This document shows positions 33,803 to 41,794 of a stretch of 64,000 nucleotides of DNA, piece by piece; positions within the stretch are counted from its first letter, which is position 1; every line of letters begins with the position of its first letter. The stretch comes from Lysinibacillus pakistanensis (GTDB lineage: Bacteria; Bacillota; Bacilli; Bacillales_A; Planococcaceae). The notes beneath the pieces are model-generated. The model was given only the letters and a program-made list of their open reading frames with translations. It had not been told where the DNA came from and made no database searches. Made by a program: the position numbers and the translations under genes. Location of the stretch: NCBI RefSeq assembly GCF_030123245.1, contig NZ_CP126101.1, forward strand, positions 3,904,501-3,968,500. The letters are read 5' to 3'.

Positions 33803-35690
33803 ATCGAGTAGGAGGGGGTGACTAACCCCCGACCTCTCTCACCACCGTACGTACGGACCCGTATACGGCGGTTCAATTAAGATGAATAACGCAAGATTTC
33901 ATAACGAGCTTGCAGACTTTTGAGCCCTTGGTTACTCCAATAAGAGTTACCAAGGGTTCTGTGTAATATTGGACTTTTCGAAATACGCCAGTAACTCTTG
34001 CGAGTATTGCCCCATTCGTAAGCCTTCCAGTCTGGAACTCCTAAGCGAATGAGGTTGCGCACTTTCGTACGAGGCTTCTTCCAATTCTTCCATAAACACA
34101 TGCGAAGTCTTCTTCTAATCCATCCATCCAGTGATTCAAATACTGATTTCGTATCCGCTAATGCAAAGTAGCCACACCACCCAATTAAGTATTGATTCAA
34201 TTGTTGAATTCGGTACTCCATTGGAAATGGCTTCTTTCTAGCTGTTAATTCCCGAATTTTATTCTTCATTCGCTTTATGCTCTCTTTCGCAATTCGAACT
34301 TGTGGTTCTTTGCGGGAGGTAAAGCTAAATCCTAGGAATTTACGTTGCCAAGGACGAGCCACTGCGGATTTCTTCTCATTTACTTTCAATCGTAGCGTCT
34401 TCTCAATAAAGGTTTTGATACTTGCCATCACTCGTTCTCCTGCTCGTTTTGTTTTCACATAAATATTGCAGTCATCGGCGTAACGGACAAATTTATGACC
34501 ACGTTTCTCTATCTCTTTGTCTAATTCATCCAGGACAATGTTTGAGAGGAGTGGACTCAGTGGACCCCCTTGGGGTGTTCCTTCATCTGTATCATAAACG
34601 ACACCATTTATCATGACACCCGATTGTAAGTATCTACGAATCAGCTTGAGTAGAGGTTTATCAGAAATTTTCTTCGCTAATGTACTCATTAGACGGTCGT
34701 GGTTTACTTTGTCGAAGAATTTCTCTAAGTCCATATCTATTACCCAGCGGTATCCTTCTTTTATATAGCCTTTGGCTTCTCGGATTGCATCGTGAGCACT
34801 TCGTTTTGGTCGAAATCCGTAACTATGATTCGAGAAGTTCAGGTCGTATAGGTTGGATAGCACTTGGGCAATCGCCTGTTGAATGAGTCGGTCTGTCACG
34901 GTTGGGATTCCTAATAGTCGCACACCGCCGTCAGGTTTCGGGATTTCGATTCTGCGGACTGGTTGTGGTTGGTAGGTTCCCTCAAGAATTTGCTTCTTAA
35001 TCGTTAGCCAGTTTTCGACTACATGCTGTCGTAGGAATTTTACGGGCATTTTGTCTACTCCATGACTCCCTTTGTTTCGTTCCACCCGTTTGAGTGCGAG
35101 AAGCAGATTCTCCCGTGATAATATTTGATTCATTAACATCTCGTTCGATTCCTCCGTGAATAGCTTGTCTTTTTATAACAGTTTCTACTGCACCCGCTCA
35201 ATGTCCCTCATGGGATTCACCATTACCTCCATTAAGTCGGTCCTTTTGGATTTTCTGTGTTTATCATAGAAAACTGCATGCCAAGGGCTATTTTCTCCGA
35301 ATTGTTCGGTCCTTCCCCTTCATTCTAGAAGTGAATGGTACTATGACCTCTGCTGACTTCTGATGGTTCAGCTACCTATCGCTAAGTAGGTTACAAAGTG
35401 TACTTTGCGTTTCCATCAGACCTCCCCGGGTAAGCGCATGCACTTTCACACCATCTATCCGCCTCATTTACTCGATATGACCTTCGACAGAAAGGACTTT
35501 GTGTTGTTAAGCACACTCATCCAATCATACCTAGCCTTCTATGAGATTCGTGTTCCTCGGACCGGTGTTTTGCCTCCAGCTTCCTTCAGATTCCGCGTCG
35601 CCACGGACACCCTTGCTCTTGGCTAACCTCTACTTCTGTCTTCGGGGTTCGGGACTTGCACCCTATAGTTCATACGCATGCCGGGCGCAC
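33803..35690 (-). mobile_element. Group II intron (about 1.9 kb, with maturase)
   Basis: On the minus strand the element begins GTGCGCCCGGCATG at 35690, a typical group II 5' end, followed by about 550 bases of structured RNA, then the maturase ORF in domain IV. Domain V is readable as CGCCGTATACGGGTCCGTAC then GTACGGTGGTGAGAG. Domain VI follows as GGGGGTTAGTCACCCCC, and the element ends near CTACTCGAT (33803, exact base uncertain). Both RNA ends and an intact maturase suggest it is mobile. It is inserted 0-2 bases after a terminator hairpin of the preceding gene. Subclass was not assigned. Confidence 0.9.
33877..35139 (-). CDS. ltrA: Group II intron reverse transcriptase/maturase
   Basis: A 420-residue intron-encoded protein that splices the intron RNA and copies it into new sites. 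The RT domain (about 45-290) shows GTPQGGPLSPLLSN and the catalytic YADD (RYADDCNIYV). An X/maturase domain follows (about 300-400, QLNQYLIGWCGYFALADTKS). No HNH endonuclease domain is seen at the C-terminus, so it belongs to the endonuclease-free group. Uninterrupted frame. Start ATG at 35139; GGAGG is upstream (CACGGAGGAATCGAACGAG). A second ATG two codons later is possible. Confidence 0.96.
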   Translation of the reverse strand: MLMNQILSRENLLLALKRVERNKGSHGVDKMPVKFLRQHVVENWLTIKKQILEGTYQPQPVRRIEIPKPDGGVRLLGIPTVTDRLIQQAIAQVLSNLYDLNFSNHSYGFRPKRSAHDAIREAKGYIKEGYRWVIDMDLEKFFDKVNHDRLMSTLAKKISDKPLLKLIRRYLQSGVMINGVVYDTDEGTPQGGPLSPLLSNIVLDELDKEIEKRGHKFVRYADDCNIYVKTKRAGERVMASIKTFIEKTLRLKVNEKKSAVARPWQRKFLGFSFTSRKEPQVRIAKESIKRMKNKIRELTARKKPFPMEYRIQQLNQYLIGWCGYFALADTKSVFESLDGWIRRRLRMCLWKNWKKPRTKVRNLIRLGVPDWKAYEWGNTRKSYWRISKSPILHRTLGNSYWSNQGLKSLQARYEILRYSS

Positions 35691-35724
35691 TTAAAAAAAC
35701 ACCTACCCAAAGGTAAGTGTTTTG
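35691..35724 (-). terminator. Terminator after the immunity-like gene, intron target
   Basis: On the minus strand AAAACACTTACC and GGTAGGTGTTTT pair around TTTG, followed by TTTAA and then the intron 5' end. Two near copies occur at 38334 and 39369. Confidence 0.85.
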
Positions 35725-35735
35725 ATAATGCCTAT

Positions 35736-35768
35736 TTATTGCCACCCATAAGAGTGGTCTTTTTTATT
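35736..35768. repeat. Second copy of the GCCACCC...GTGGTC hairpin
   Basis: TTATTGCCACCCATAAGAGT then GGTCTTTTTTATTA, matching the stretch at 30168-30206 apart from a few loop bases. Confidence 0.55.
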
Positions 35769-35778
35769 AATCATCACA

Positions 35779-36282
35779 TTATTTCAATGCATCTTTTAAT
35801 AAATTCTTTTCATGTTCTACTATACTACTAATTATAATGCCACAAACCATTTTATCGTTGTCTATAGCAAATCCTACATTATCATTTTGTACAATTGACA
35901 TAATTTCATTTTCTGAAAATGATATCAATACTTTATCATCTCCTATATAAACATTCAATTTGCCCTTTTCATCCATATATGTCTTATTAATAGATTCTTC
36001 AATTTGAAAAATAGGTAAACCTTCAATATAATTAATATCTTTAAAATTGAAATTTTCCGTATGGTGTACATGCTCACACAAAGTTAGTGTAATGGAACGA
36101 ATTTTACCTGTATATTTCCCTACTCCTATTTCAACTAAAGATTTCTTAAAATCCCCAGTTCGCCAATATATTGTTGGTTCCTTTGTAATATTCCAAGTAC
36201 CGAATTCTATATTAATCGGTATATATAAATCAAATTCAATATTTACAGTCTGTCTCTCTTCGTACTCTATTACTTGTAACAT
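35779..36282 (-). CDS. Probable immunity protein for the adjacent toxin-like protein (167 aa)
   Basis: Not recognised by family. A soluble, acidic, beta-rich 167-residue protein beginning MLQVIEYEERQTVNIEFDLY. The ATG at 36282 follows AAGGAGATATGTTTT; a longer frame with 13 more codons overlaps the toxin gene and lacks a site. It starts 19 bases after the stop of the secreted toxin-like gene and shares its strand, the usual arrangement for polymorphic toxin and immunity genes. Immunity function is inference from that position alone. Confidence 0.6.
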   Translation of the reverse strand: MLQVIEYEERQTVNIEFDLYIPINIEFGTWNITKEPTIYWRTGDFKKSLVEIGVGKYTGKIRSITLTLCEHVHHTENFNFKDINYIEGLPIFQIEESINKTYMDEKGKLNVYIGDDKVLISFSENEIMSIVQNDNVGFAIDNDKMVCGIIISSIVEHEKNLLKDALK

Positions 36283-36301
36283 AAAACATATCTCCTTCAA
36301 G

Positions 36302-38143
36302 CTACGGCATATAAACGGCATGCTTTATTACTGGTAGTAATCCATCTTCACGTGGCTTACTAAATATTAACTCCCAATTGCCTATATTCATAATTTCTTC
36401 ATATTTAATGCCTTCCTTAACTGCACCTTTAACAGAATTATGGAAACTGGTCAATAAAGTTTGGCTATTTATCGGCATACCATGTGTAGTTGCATCTCTT
36501 GTGATATACTCGACCATATGTTTTGTTCCGTTTGGATGTACCCAGAATTTTTCTCCGTCTGCTTCTAATTCAAATGATTTCGGTATTTTTGTACCATCAT
36601 AAAATGGTTGAGTAATATTTATATATTCCCATACTGTACCATCTTCAGGCTCCTTAACAACATCTTCACCAAGCTTAACGGATATTAATTTCTCTTTATC
36701 CCACACTGATTCAACTTTCAAATCACCATTTGGACCCTTAAGGACAGACGTTCTAACTACTCGACCATTATCTAGTGTCTCTCGAATACTCGTAGGATCA
36801 TCAAAAGTATTAGATAAATTATCGAGTACAAGTTTCTTGCCTTTTGCATCGTCAAAAATGCCAATGTTATTTAGCTGCAGTTCCATAGCAAGGGAACGAT
36901 CTATATGGTTTTTATTACCCGTTGCATTCCCGAAAATGAACTCCAGCTTTGAGCCAAAGTAAGGTACGCCCTCACACTGTCCTGAATCCACTTCCATATT
37001 ATCTGAATCATTACAGCTTGGGTTGCTTGGTTCTGTTGGTTTTTCAGGTTCAGGTTCTTTTTCAACAATAGCTTTTCCAGTTTCAGCATCTTGCCATTTG
37101 CCATCTGGTGTTTGAATAACAGCTCGATCATCTATATATTTAACTTCTGGTTTTTCCCATCCTAGCTGACAGGTTACATTGTCTACTTGTGCTGTACCGT
37201 CTTTATTAACTACCGTTACTGTACCATCAGAATTCAAGAAGGTGCTACCTGATACAGACATCTGAATCTTAGTGCCATTAGGACACACTAGATAAGGTTT
37301 TGGTTGAGGTGTAGCTATCTTGTCTAGTTTTTCATCGACATACTTTTTAAACCTGTCAAAATCGTCATTAGGTTTGTCATCTATTATGACTACACTGTCA
37401 TCTGTCTCAAAGTGCGCAGATACGCCAAAAAGATTCATAATTGGTATAACTTTACCAAAATCGCCTCTATAGTATTCATAACCTAATTGATTTTGCTCAA
37501 AAAAACTATAAGTAGATGGAGAAAAATTAATAGTATCGCCATCATAAAAATACCTACTACCAGCTGTAATGATAAATCTACCAAATCCACTATTATCTGC
37601 ACGACCAGATACCAAATAATCAAAAGCAACTACACCATCGTCGTAACGAATCTTAGTAGTACCATTAATCACAAGTACATAACCAAACTTAACTCTAAAT
37701 TCACTGCATCTTGTCATTTGTGACGGACATTTATCACTCACAACTACATATTTACTAAGGTCATTATATATAGGCGGATAATACTTATCACCATAATCCC
37801 CAAATGTCTTTTTAAACCAATCACCAATCGTCAAAAAATACCCTCCGCCAGCTGAGACAACATCTTGCAAGCTAGCATGATTTAGCTCTTTAGCTTCTCC
37901 CCACCAAAATTTTGCATAGTCCTTTAATTGGTCAACTGATTTGTTGACATATTCTTTATTGTTCGTATATTGCCCTGTTATGTAAGCTGTCTCCTCTACC
38001 AATGTCTCATAGATTGCTTGCCCATATCCCTCATACTCCATTAATGCTGCATGGTCATATTCTGTATTTGCCCCTAAAGCCGAAGGTGGCAAAATTAAAG
38101 AACAAATTAAACAGAAAATAATTACTAAAGGTAACTTACGCAT
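36302..38143 (-). CDS. Secreted polymorphic-toxin-like protein (613 aa)
   Basis: Sec signal peptide MRKLPLVIIFCLICSLILPP with cleavage near residue 25. A middle region (about 25-330) is not recognised and contains Cys pairs (DKCPSQMTRCSE, YLVCPNGTKI). A Pro/Glu-rich linker (EKEPEPEKPTEPSNPS) then leads to two C-terminal modules. Module 1 (about 397-496) contains KLEFIFGNATG, HIDRSLAMELQLNNIG and KGPNGDLKVESVWD. Module 2 (about 505-613) contains KIPKSFELEADGEKFWVHPN, GTKHMVEY and LLPVIKHAVY. Both remind me of C-terminal modules of Bacillales polymorphic toxins (contact-dependent or LXG type), but I cannot name the family or the activity. ATG at 38143 follows AGGGAGGAAATC. No LXG or WXG domain is seen. 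Confidence 0.7.
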   Translation of the reverse strand: MRKLPLVIIFCLICSLILPPSALGANTEYDHAALMEYEGYGQAIYETLVEETAYITGQYTNNKEYVNKSVDQLKDYAKFWWGEAKELNHASLQDVVSAGGGYFLTIGDWFKKTFGDYGDKYYPPIYNDLSKYVVVSDKCPSQMTRCSEFRVKFGYVLVINGTTKIRYDDGVVAFDYLVSGRADNSGFGRFIITAGSRYFYDGDTINFSPSTYSFFEQNQLGYEYYRGDFGKVIPIMNLFGVSAHFETDDSVVIIDDKPNDDFDRFKKYVDEKLDKIATPQPKPYLVCPNGTKIQMSVSGSTFLNSDGTVTVVNKDGTAQVDNVTCQLGWEKPEVKYIDDRAVIQTPDGKWQDAETGKAIVEKEPEPEKPTEPSNPSCNDSDNMEVDSGQCEGVPYFGSKLEFIFGNATGNKNHIDRSLAMELQLNNIGIFDDAKGKKLVLDNLSNTFDDPTSIRETLDNGRVVRTSVLKGPNGDLKVESVWDKEKLISVKLGEDVVKEPEDGTVWEYINITQPFYDGTKIPKSFELEADGEKFWVHPNGTKHMVEYITRDATTHGMPINSQTLLTSFHNSVKGAVKEGIKYEEIMNIGNWELIFSKPREDGLLPVIKHAVYMP

Positions 38144-38333
38144 GATTTCCTCCCTAGATATATTTTTATATACCAAAGTTACCATATAAATACTTTGCAA
38201 GAAATATAATCTAAGGAAATATGCCTTAATTAATGTAATTCGAATTGCTTAATTTATAAATTGTGGAAGGCTCCCACACTAAAATAACAAAAGACCACAC
38301 TCATAATGATTGATCTGACAGTTTATCTGAAAA

Positions 38334-38362
38334 TAAAAAAACACCTACCCAAAGGTAAGTGT
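38334..38362 (-). terminator. Terminator after the 213-residue island gene
   Basis: AGACACTTACC / GGTAGGTGTTTTTTT on the minus strand, nearly identical to the terminators at 35.7 and 39.4 kb. Confidence 0.8.
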
Positions 38363-39004
38363 CTATATAAACAATTTATTCAATTGCTTCATTGCTCTTT
38401 TCTTATTCTTCTTCAGTTGTTGCACCGTTATAGGCTTGGCTTTTGGTGCTGGTCCTTCAATATCATTAGAGATTTCTTTTGAACGTTGCTCCGCTGCTTC
38501 TGTGTCTTTATCATAGTATGCCTCAATAAATGTAAGATGCTTTTTCACAACTCCACGTAGTAACTCATAATCAACCTTTTTACGTTCTATAAAGTATTGT
38601 TTTAGCACTTCCACATCTTGTGTAGGTAAAACATCCAAGATAGAGCAAAAACGCTTGTATGCCCTCTCTAAGCGGTCTATTTGACGTTTCCTGTTCTCTT
38701 TCTCTGCAATAATCATTAAAGCGAGTCGTTCGGTTCCTTTAGTTATACTTACATCGTCATCATAAGAGGTAACACCGTATGAAAACTCATACAATTCCTG
38801 AAAGTATTGTTCCGCTGATCGCTCTAAATACTTGGCCAACTCTTTTGACGTAGCATCCTTCCACAAGCAATACATGGTGTTACGGATCCGTGCCTCCATC
38901 ACTGGAATATCGTTATCCGATTCACTACTTATTTCATACCTTGTTCCAACTGTAATGGCTGCTATTTGCTCTCCAAATTCTTCACTAATCATTGCTAGAT
39001 TCAT
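38363..39004 (-). CDS. Hypothetical protein (213 aa), phage-like context
   Basis: Not recognised. A helical protein with a strongly basic C-terminus (QQLKKNKKRAMKQLNKLF) that may bind nucleic acid; the central part (about 95-165) is a long charged helical stretch (IIAEKENRKRQIDRLERAYK). GAGGTGATGTTCT precedes the ATG. It follows a sigma-region-4-like gene by 11 bases and is probably cotranscribed. Similar gene pairs occur in prophages, but no phage structural genes are nearby. Confidence 0.65.
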   Translation of the reverse strand: MNLAMISEEFGEQIAAITVGTRYEISSESDNDIPVMEARIRNTMYCLWKDATSKELAKYLERSAEQYFQELYEFSYGVTSYDDDVSITKGTERLALMIIAEKENRKRQIDRLERAYKRFCSILDVLPTQDVEVLKQYFIERKKVDYELLRGVVKKHLTFIEAYYDKDTEAAEQRSKEISNDIEGPAPKAKPITVQQLKKNKKRAMKQLNKLFI

Positions 39005-39015
39005 AGAACATCACC

Positions 39016-39330
39016 TCAACTTTCACTGAATTTAATCAATCGCTTTATTTGAGAATACTTATTGTGGATATAGTGTTCGGAGTATCCTAATTCGTGTGCA
39101 ATTTGTACGAGTGTTTTACTGTTCACATATTTCTCGTAAAGGATTTTTTGCTCTATAGAATCGAATTTAGAAACTAACTTTTCAAATTGTTCTTTCCTGT
39201 CTAAACAATATCGTAATTCTCCTTCTGTAGCAGTTCTCTCAGTTGAAGAAAGCTTTTTATCTGTAAGCTTAAACTGTAAATAGGTCAACTTATTTAGAAG
39301 AATCGAATAATCTTTTAACCAAAATGACAT
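39016..39330 (-). CDS. Sigma-70 region 4-like HTH protein (104 aa, phage ArpU/RinA type)
   Basis: The C-terminal half (about 55-100) is a region-4-like helix-turn-helix: EQKILYEKYVNSKTLVQIAH then ELGYSEHYIHNKYSQIKRLI. The N-terminal half is a helical hairpin (LNKLTYLQFKLTDKK). This layout is typical of small late regulators of Firmicute phages (ArpU/RinA/Xpf-like). The ATG at 39330 has GGTGAGGTC just before it. The longer frame starts 8 codons upstream. Its target promoter is unknown. Confidence 0.7.
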   Translation of the reverse strand: MSFWLKDYSILLNKLTYLQFKLTDKKLSSTERTATEGELRYCLDRKEQFEKLVSKFDSIEQKILYEKYVNSKTLVQIAHELGYSEHYIHNKYSQIKRLIKFSES

Positions 39331-39368
39331 GACCTCACCACTTCTTATTCGCATTTTTCAACACTTTC

Positions 39369-39397
39369 ACAAAAACACCTACCGAAGTAAGTGTTTT
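39369..39397 (-). terminator. Terminator after the CPBP protease gene
   Basis: AAAACACTTAC / GTAGGTGTTTTT on the minus strand with a TTCG tetraloop. It belongs to the same terminator family as 35691 and 38334. Confidence 0.8.
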
Positions 39398-39421
39398 AAC
39401 TACAACAATGCCTTATCAATT

Positions 39422-40273
39422 TTAGAAATTAACTGATTGCGCACCATACCCGCTCCTCATTTTTTTTCGTTTCACCCGCAATAACCATCCAACTACGAGA
39501 TATAGACAAGTAGTTAAAATCCCTGCAGATGGGGAAACGAGAAATTCTTTTCCCTGAGCAAGTTTGATATAGCCATCGAGAATAAGTGGATTAACAAGTG
39601 CATCCTCAGTCATATGCATAAGGACAAGCGGCCATATACTCCTTGTCATTAAGTAAATTTCTGTGTACATCACTGTCCAGCAAATCATCGTGACGATACC
39701 TATTATTGTAAATAGCCATCTATTGACAGGAAGTACACTGATGATATCACTCTCTGATAAAAACACAAGAAAGTACGGGATATGCCATGCACCCCAAACA
39801 CCACCAACAATTAGATAGAGCCAAAAATCATTCAACTTTAAATTTGAAAGCTTACTTGTCAGATAACCTCTCCATACGGATTCCTCGAAAAAGTTTTTAA
39901 CGAATTGAATAAGTAATCCACTAAGAAACACAGATAATACAGTGCTTAGATTAAAGGCTGAAAAGTCCATCCAGTTGAATACATAGCTAATTAAAAGTAC
40001 TAAAGTTGTGACTGCTGGATAAATGAAAAGTGCAATGACATACCATTTTAAATTGCCCTTAAAATTAGGCAATAAGCCTATATCCCGCCAGCCATCTCCT
40101 GCAAAGGAACGTAACAGGATGGTTGCAAGCAGCGGAGATATGAGCCAAATTCCCATACCAAGAGTATCTCCCTGAGGCTGCTCTGGAATCAATTTATCCA
40201 CTAAAACACCAAACCAACCACACAGTAACACAACAACAATAAAGATCATTATGTTTCTCCGGGATGTTTTCAT
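39422..40273 (-). CDS. CPBP family intramembrane glutamic endopeptidase
   Basis: A 283-residue membrane protein with about eight hydrophobic segments. The CPBP (Abi/CAAX-like) motifs are present: EESVWRGYL (EExxxR) near residue 135, GVWGAWHIPYF near 160 and HMTEDALVNP near 220. In bacteria these proteases are linked to bacteriocin self-immunity or to processing of small proteins. It is the second gene of an operon with a TetR regulator. An in-frame TTG at 40279 overlaps the TetR stop (TTGA); I prefer the ATG at 40273 because AGGAGG is 10 bases upstream rather than 4. Confidence 0.88.
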   Translation of the reverse strand: MKTSRRNIMIFIVVVLLCGWFGVLVDKLIPEQPQGDTLGMGIWLISPLLATILLRSFAGDGWRDIGLLPNFKGNLKWYVIALFIYPAVTTLVLLISYVFNWMDFSAFNLSTVLSVFLSGLLIQFVKNFFEESVWRGYLTSKLSNLKLNDFWLYLIVGGVWGAWHIPYFLVFLSESDIISVLPVNRWLFTIIGIVTMICWTVMYTEIYLMTRSIWPLVLMHMTEDALVNPLILDGYIKLAQGKEFLVSPSAGILTTCLYLVVGWLLRVKRKKMRSGYGAQSVNF

Positions 40274-40275
40274 CT

Positions 40276-40863
40276 TCAATTAACCTCCTTGTTTTCAAGT
40301 ATCGAAAGAATCCACATAGGATTAGGACAAGGCGTTTCTGGATGTAACGCAATATATTGAGCAATTCCTTGTATAGAACACCAAAATGACACTGCAAGGG
40401 CTTCTGGATTCCCTTGCCTGATTTCACCTAACAATTGTCCCTTTTCAATTAAAGGGATACTCCGTTCTATCAATTTGTCTGCCTCAGAAAGCATTTCCTT
40501 TAAATCCTCTGATAAGTGTTCAAGATGCTGGGCATTTTCCATCAATACAAACATTTTTGCAGCAGATGGATTTGTACAAATCATATTAAATAACTCCTCA
40601 ACAACTACCTTAAACGTGTCCAATGGTGATTCATCAGCAAAGTGAAAATCCATTTTAAGTCGGTCACAGCCTATTCGAATAAGCTCTTCATAAAGTTTTT
40701 CCTTAGAGTCGAAATAATGAAAAAGCAATCCTATACTCATATCAGCAGCTTTGGCAATATCGGCAACCTTTGTTTCCCCATATCCCTTCCTTATAAACAA
40801 ATCCAGTGCAGATGTTAAAATAACGGCCTTTCGTTGCTCCTTCTGTTCATGTCGTAATGACAT
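40276..40863 (-). CDS. TetR family transcriptional regulator
   Basis: A 195-residue repressor: N-terminal HTH (RHEQKEQRKAVILTSALDLF then VADIAKAADMSIGLLFHYFD) and a ligand-binding C-terminal domain. AAGGGGTG precedes the ATG at 40863. It is followed by the CPBP protease with a four-base overlap of the alternative start, so they are an operon. A perfect 12-bp palindrome about 25 bases upstream probably serves as its operator. Confidence 0.92.
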   Translation of the reverse strand: MSLRHEQKEQRKAVILTSALDLFIRKGYGETKVADIAKAADMSIGLLFHYFDSKEKLYEELIRIGCDRLKMDFHFADESPLDTFKVVVEELFNMICTNPSAAKMFVLMENAQHLEHLSEDLKEMLSEADKLIERSIPLIEKGQLLGEIRQGNPEALAVSFWCSIQGIAQYIALHPETPCPNPMWILSILENKEVN

Positions 40864-40887
40864 TGTAAGCACCCCTTCATTAAAAAT

Positions 40888-40917
40888 ATATTCATTGAAA
40901 TAATATTCAATGAATAT
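40888..40917. promoter_or_regulatory. Palindromic operator of the TetR/CPBP operon
   Basis: ATATTCATTGAA / TTCAATGAATAT perfect 12-bp arms separated by ATAATA. Its position right before the TetR gene is typical of TetR operators. Confidence 0.75.
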
Positions 40918-41032
40918 TTAAAAATCCCTGCAAAAATATCTACTAAACGAAAAATTTTTTAAGAAGCTAATGGAACTTTTTTGTTTGAAATAAGTCAAAT
41001 GTAGGAAATATTCAAAGTAAAAGGAGGATAAT

Positions 41033-41407
41033 ATGAAGCTTGATGAATTAGTTATGCTGATCTTAATTTATAGTGGACTAATGACATTTTTCATTGTTCC
41101 ATTTGATAGGAATAAACCTTTTGAACATCCCTGCTCTTTTTCAACGCTTTTCAGAGAAAATCTAATGCGGCTCATTTTCCATAAAAAGACGCTATTTGCG
41201 GTTATATTTTTGATTCTCCTATTAACAGGTATTTGGTTTGGCTTTAAACAACAGGAATACCATATCAACGCTCATAGTGGAAATCCACCTATTCATACAA
41301 ATACAACAGCAATTTTTTATATGTGTGGATTATTCCTCTATACAATTGTTCTATATTTACTACTTGCATTGACTACAACTTTTAAAGCTCAAAAAAATAA
41401 CCATTAA
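41033..41407 (+). CDS. Small integral membrane protein (124 aa)
   Basis: Not recognised. Three hydrophobic segments: about residues 4-22, 53-69 and 92-114. A hydrophilic stretch around 75-88 with several His and Asn probably faces outside. AAAAGGAGGATAAT precedes the ATG. The gene is divergent from the TetR operon, about 115 bases beyond its palindrome, so it could be under the same control. Confidence 0.7.
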   Translation: MKLDELVMLILIYSGLMTFFIVPFDRNKPFEHPCSFSTLFRENLMRLIFHKKTLFAVIFLILLLTGIWFGFKQQEYHINAHSGNPPIHTNTTAIFYMCGLFLYTIVLYLLLALTTTFKAQKNNH

Positions 41408-41702
41408 TTCATCTAAATAATGACAATTTTATGTACATTAAAATAGTAATTGCATAAGGAAAAACAACTTAAACACTATCATTATAATCAATATAAAATA
41501 TCAGTTTTTTACTATGTATTCCAGCTTGATTTTAGAACCAATTCCTCAAAAAATATATTTTACTTTTATAAAAAAACATTTAAAAAGTGTATTAAAATCA
41601 ATATCCCTAGGTAATCCAATTGTACAGCCATCAATAAAATGGTTCATCTTTTTTGTAAAATAACAACTTGGTAAAACGGGGATATTTTAACAAAAATATG
41701 AG
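41408..41702. other. AT-rich intergenic region before the alcohol dehydrogenase
   Basis: About 300 bases with very low GC and no gene, repeat copy or hairpin terminator that I can support. Confidence 0.35.
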
Positions 41703-41731
41703 TTGAACTTTCATAAAAAATAGAATACGAT
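41703..41731 (+). promoter_or_regulatory. Putative sigma-A promoter of the alcohol dehydrogenase
   Basis: TTGAAC, 17-base spacer, TACGAT, about 60 bases before the start codon. Confidence 0.5.
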
Positions 41732-41794
41732 GAATTTCGAAAGATGGTTCACCATCATTCAAGCAATAACAATTTTTTTAAAGGGGTTGGAAAT

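Noticed and set aside
34277..35831. Plus-strand ORFs across the group II intron
   Set aside because: They run antisense to the maturase or through structured intron RNA, and lack supported starts.
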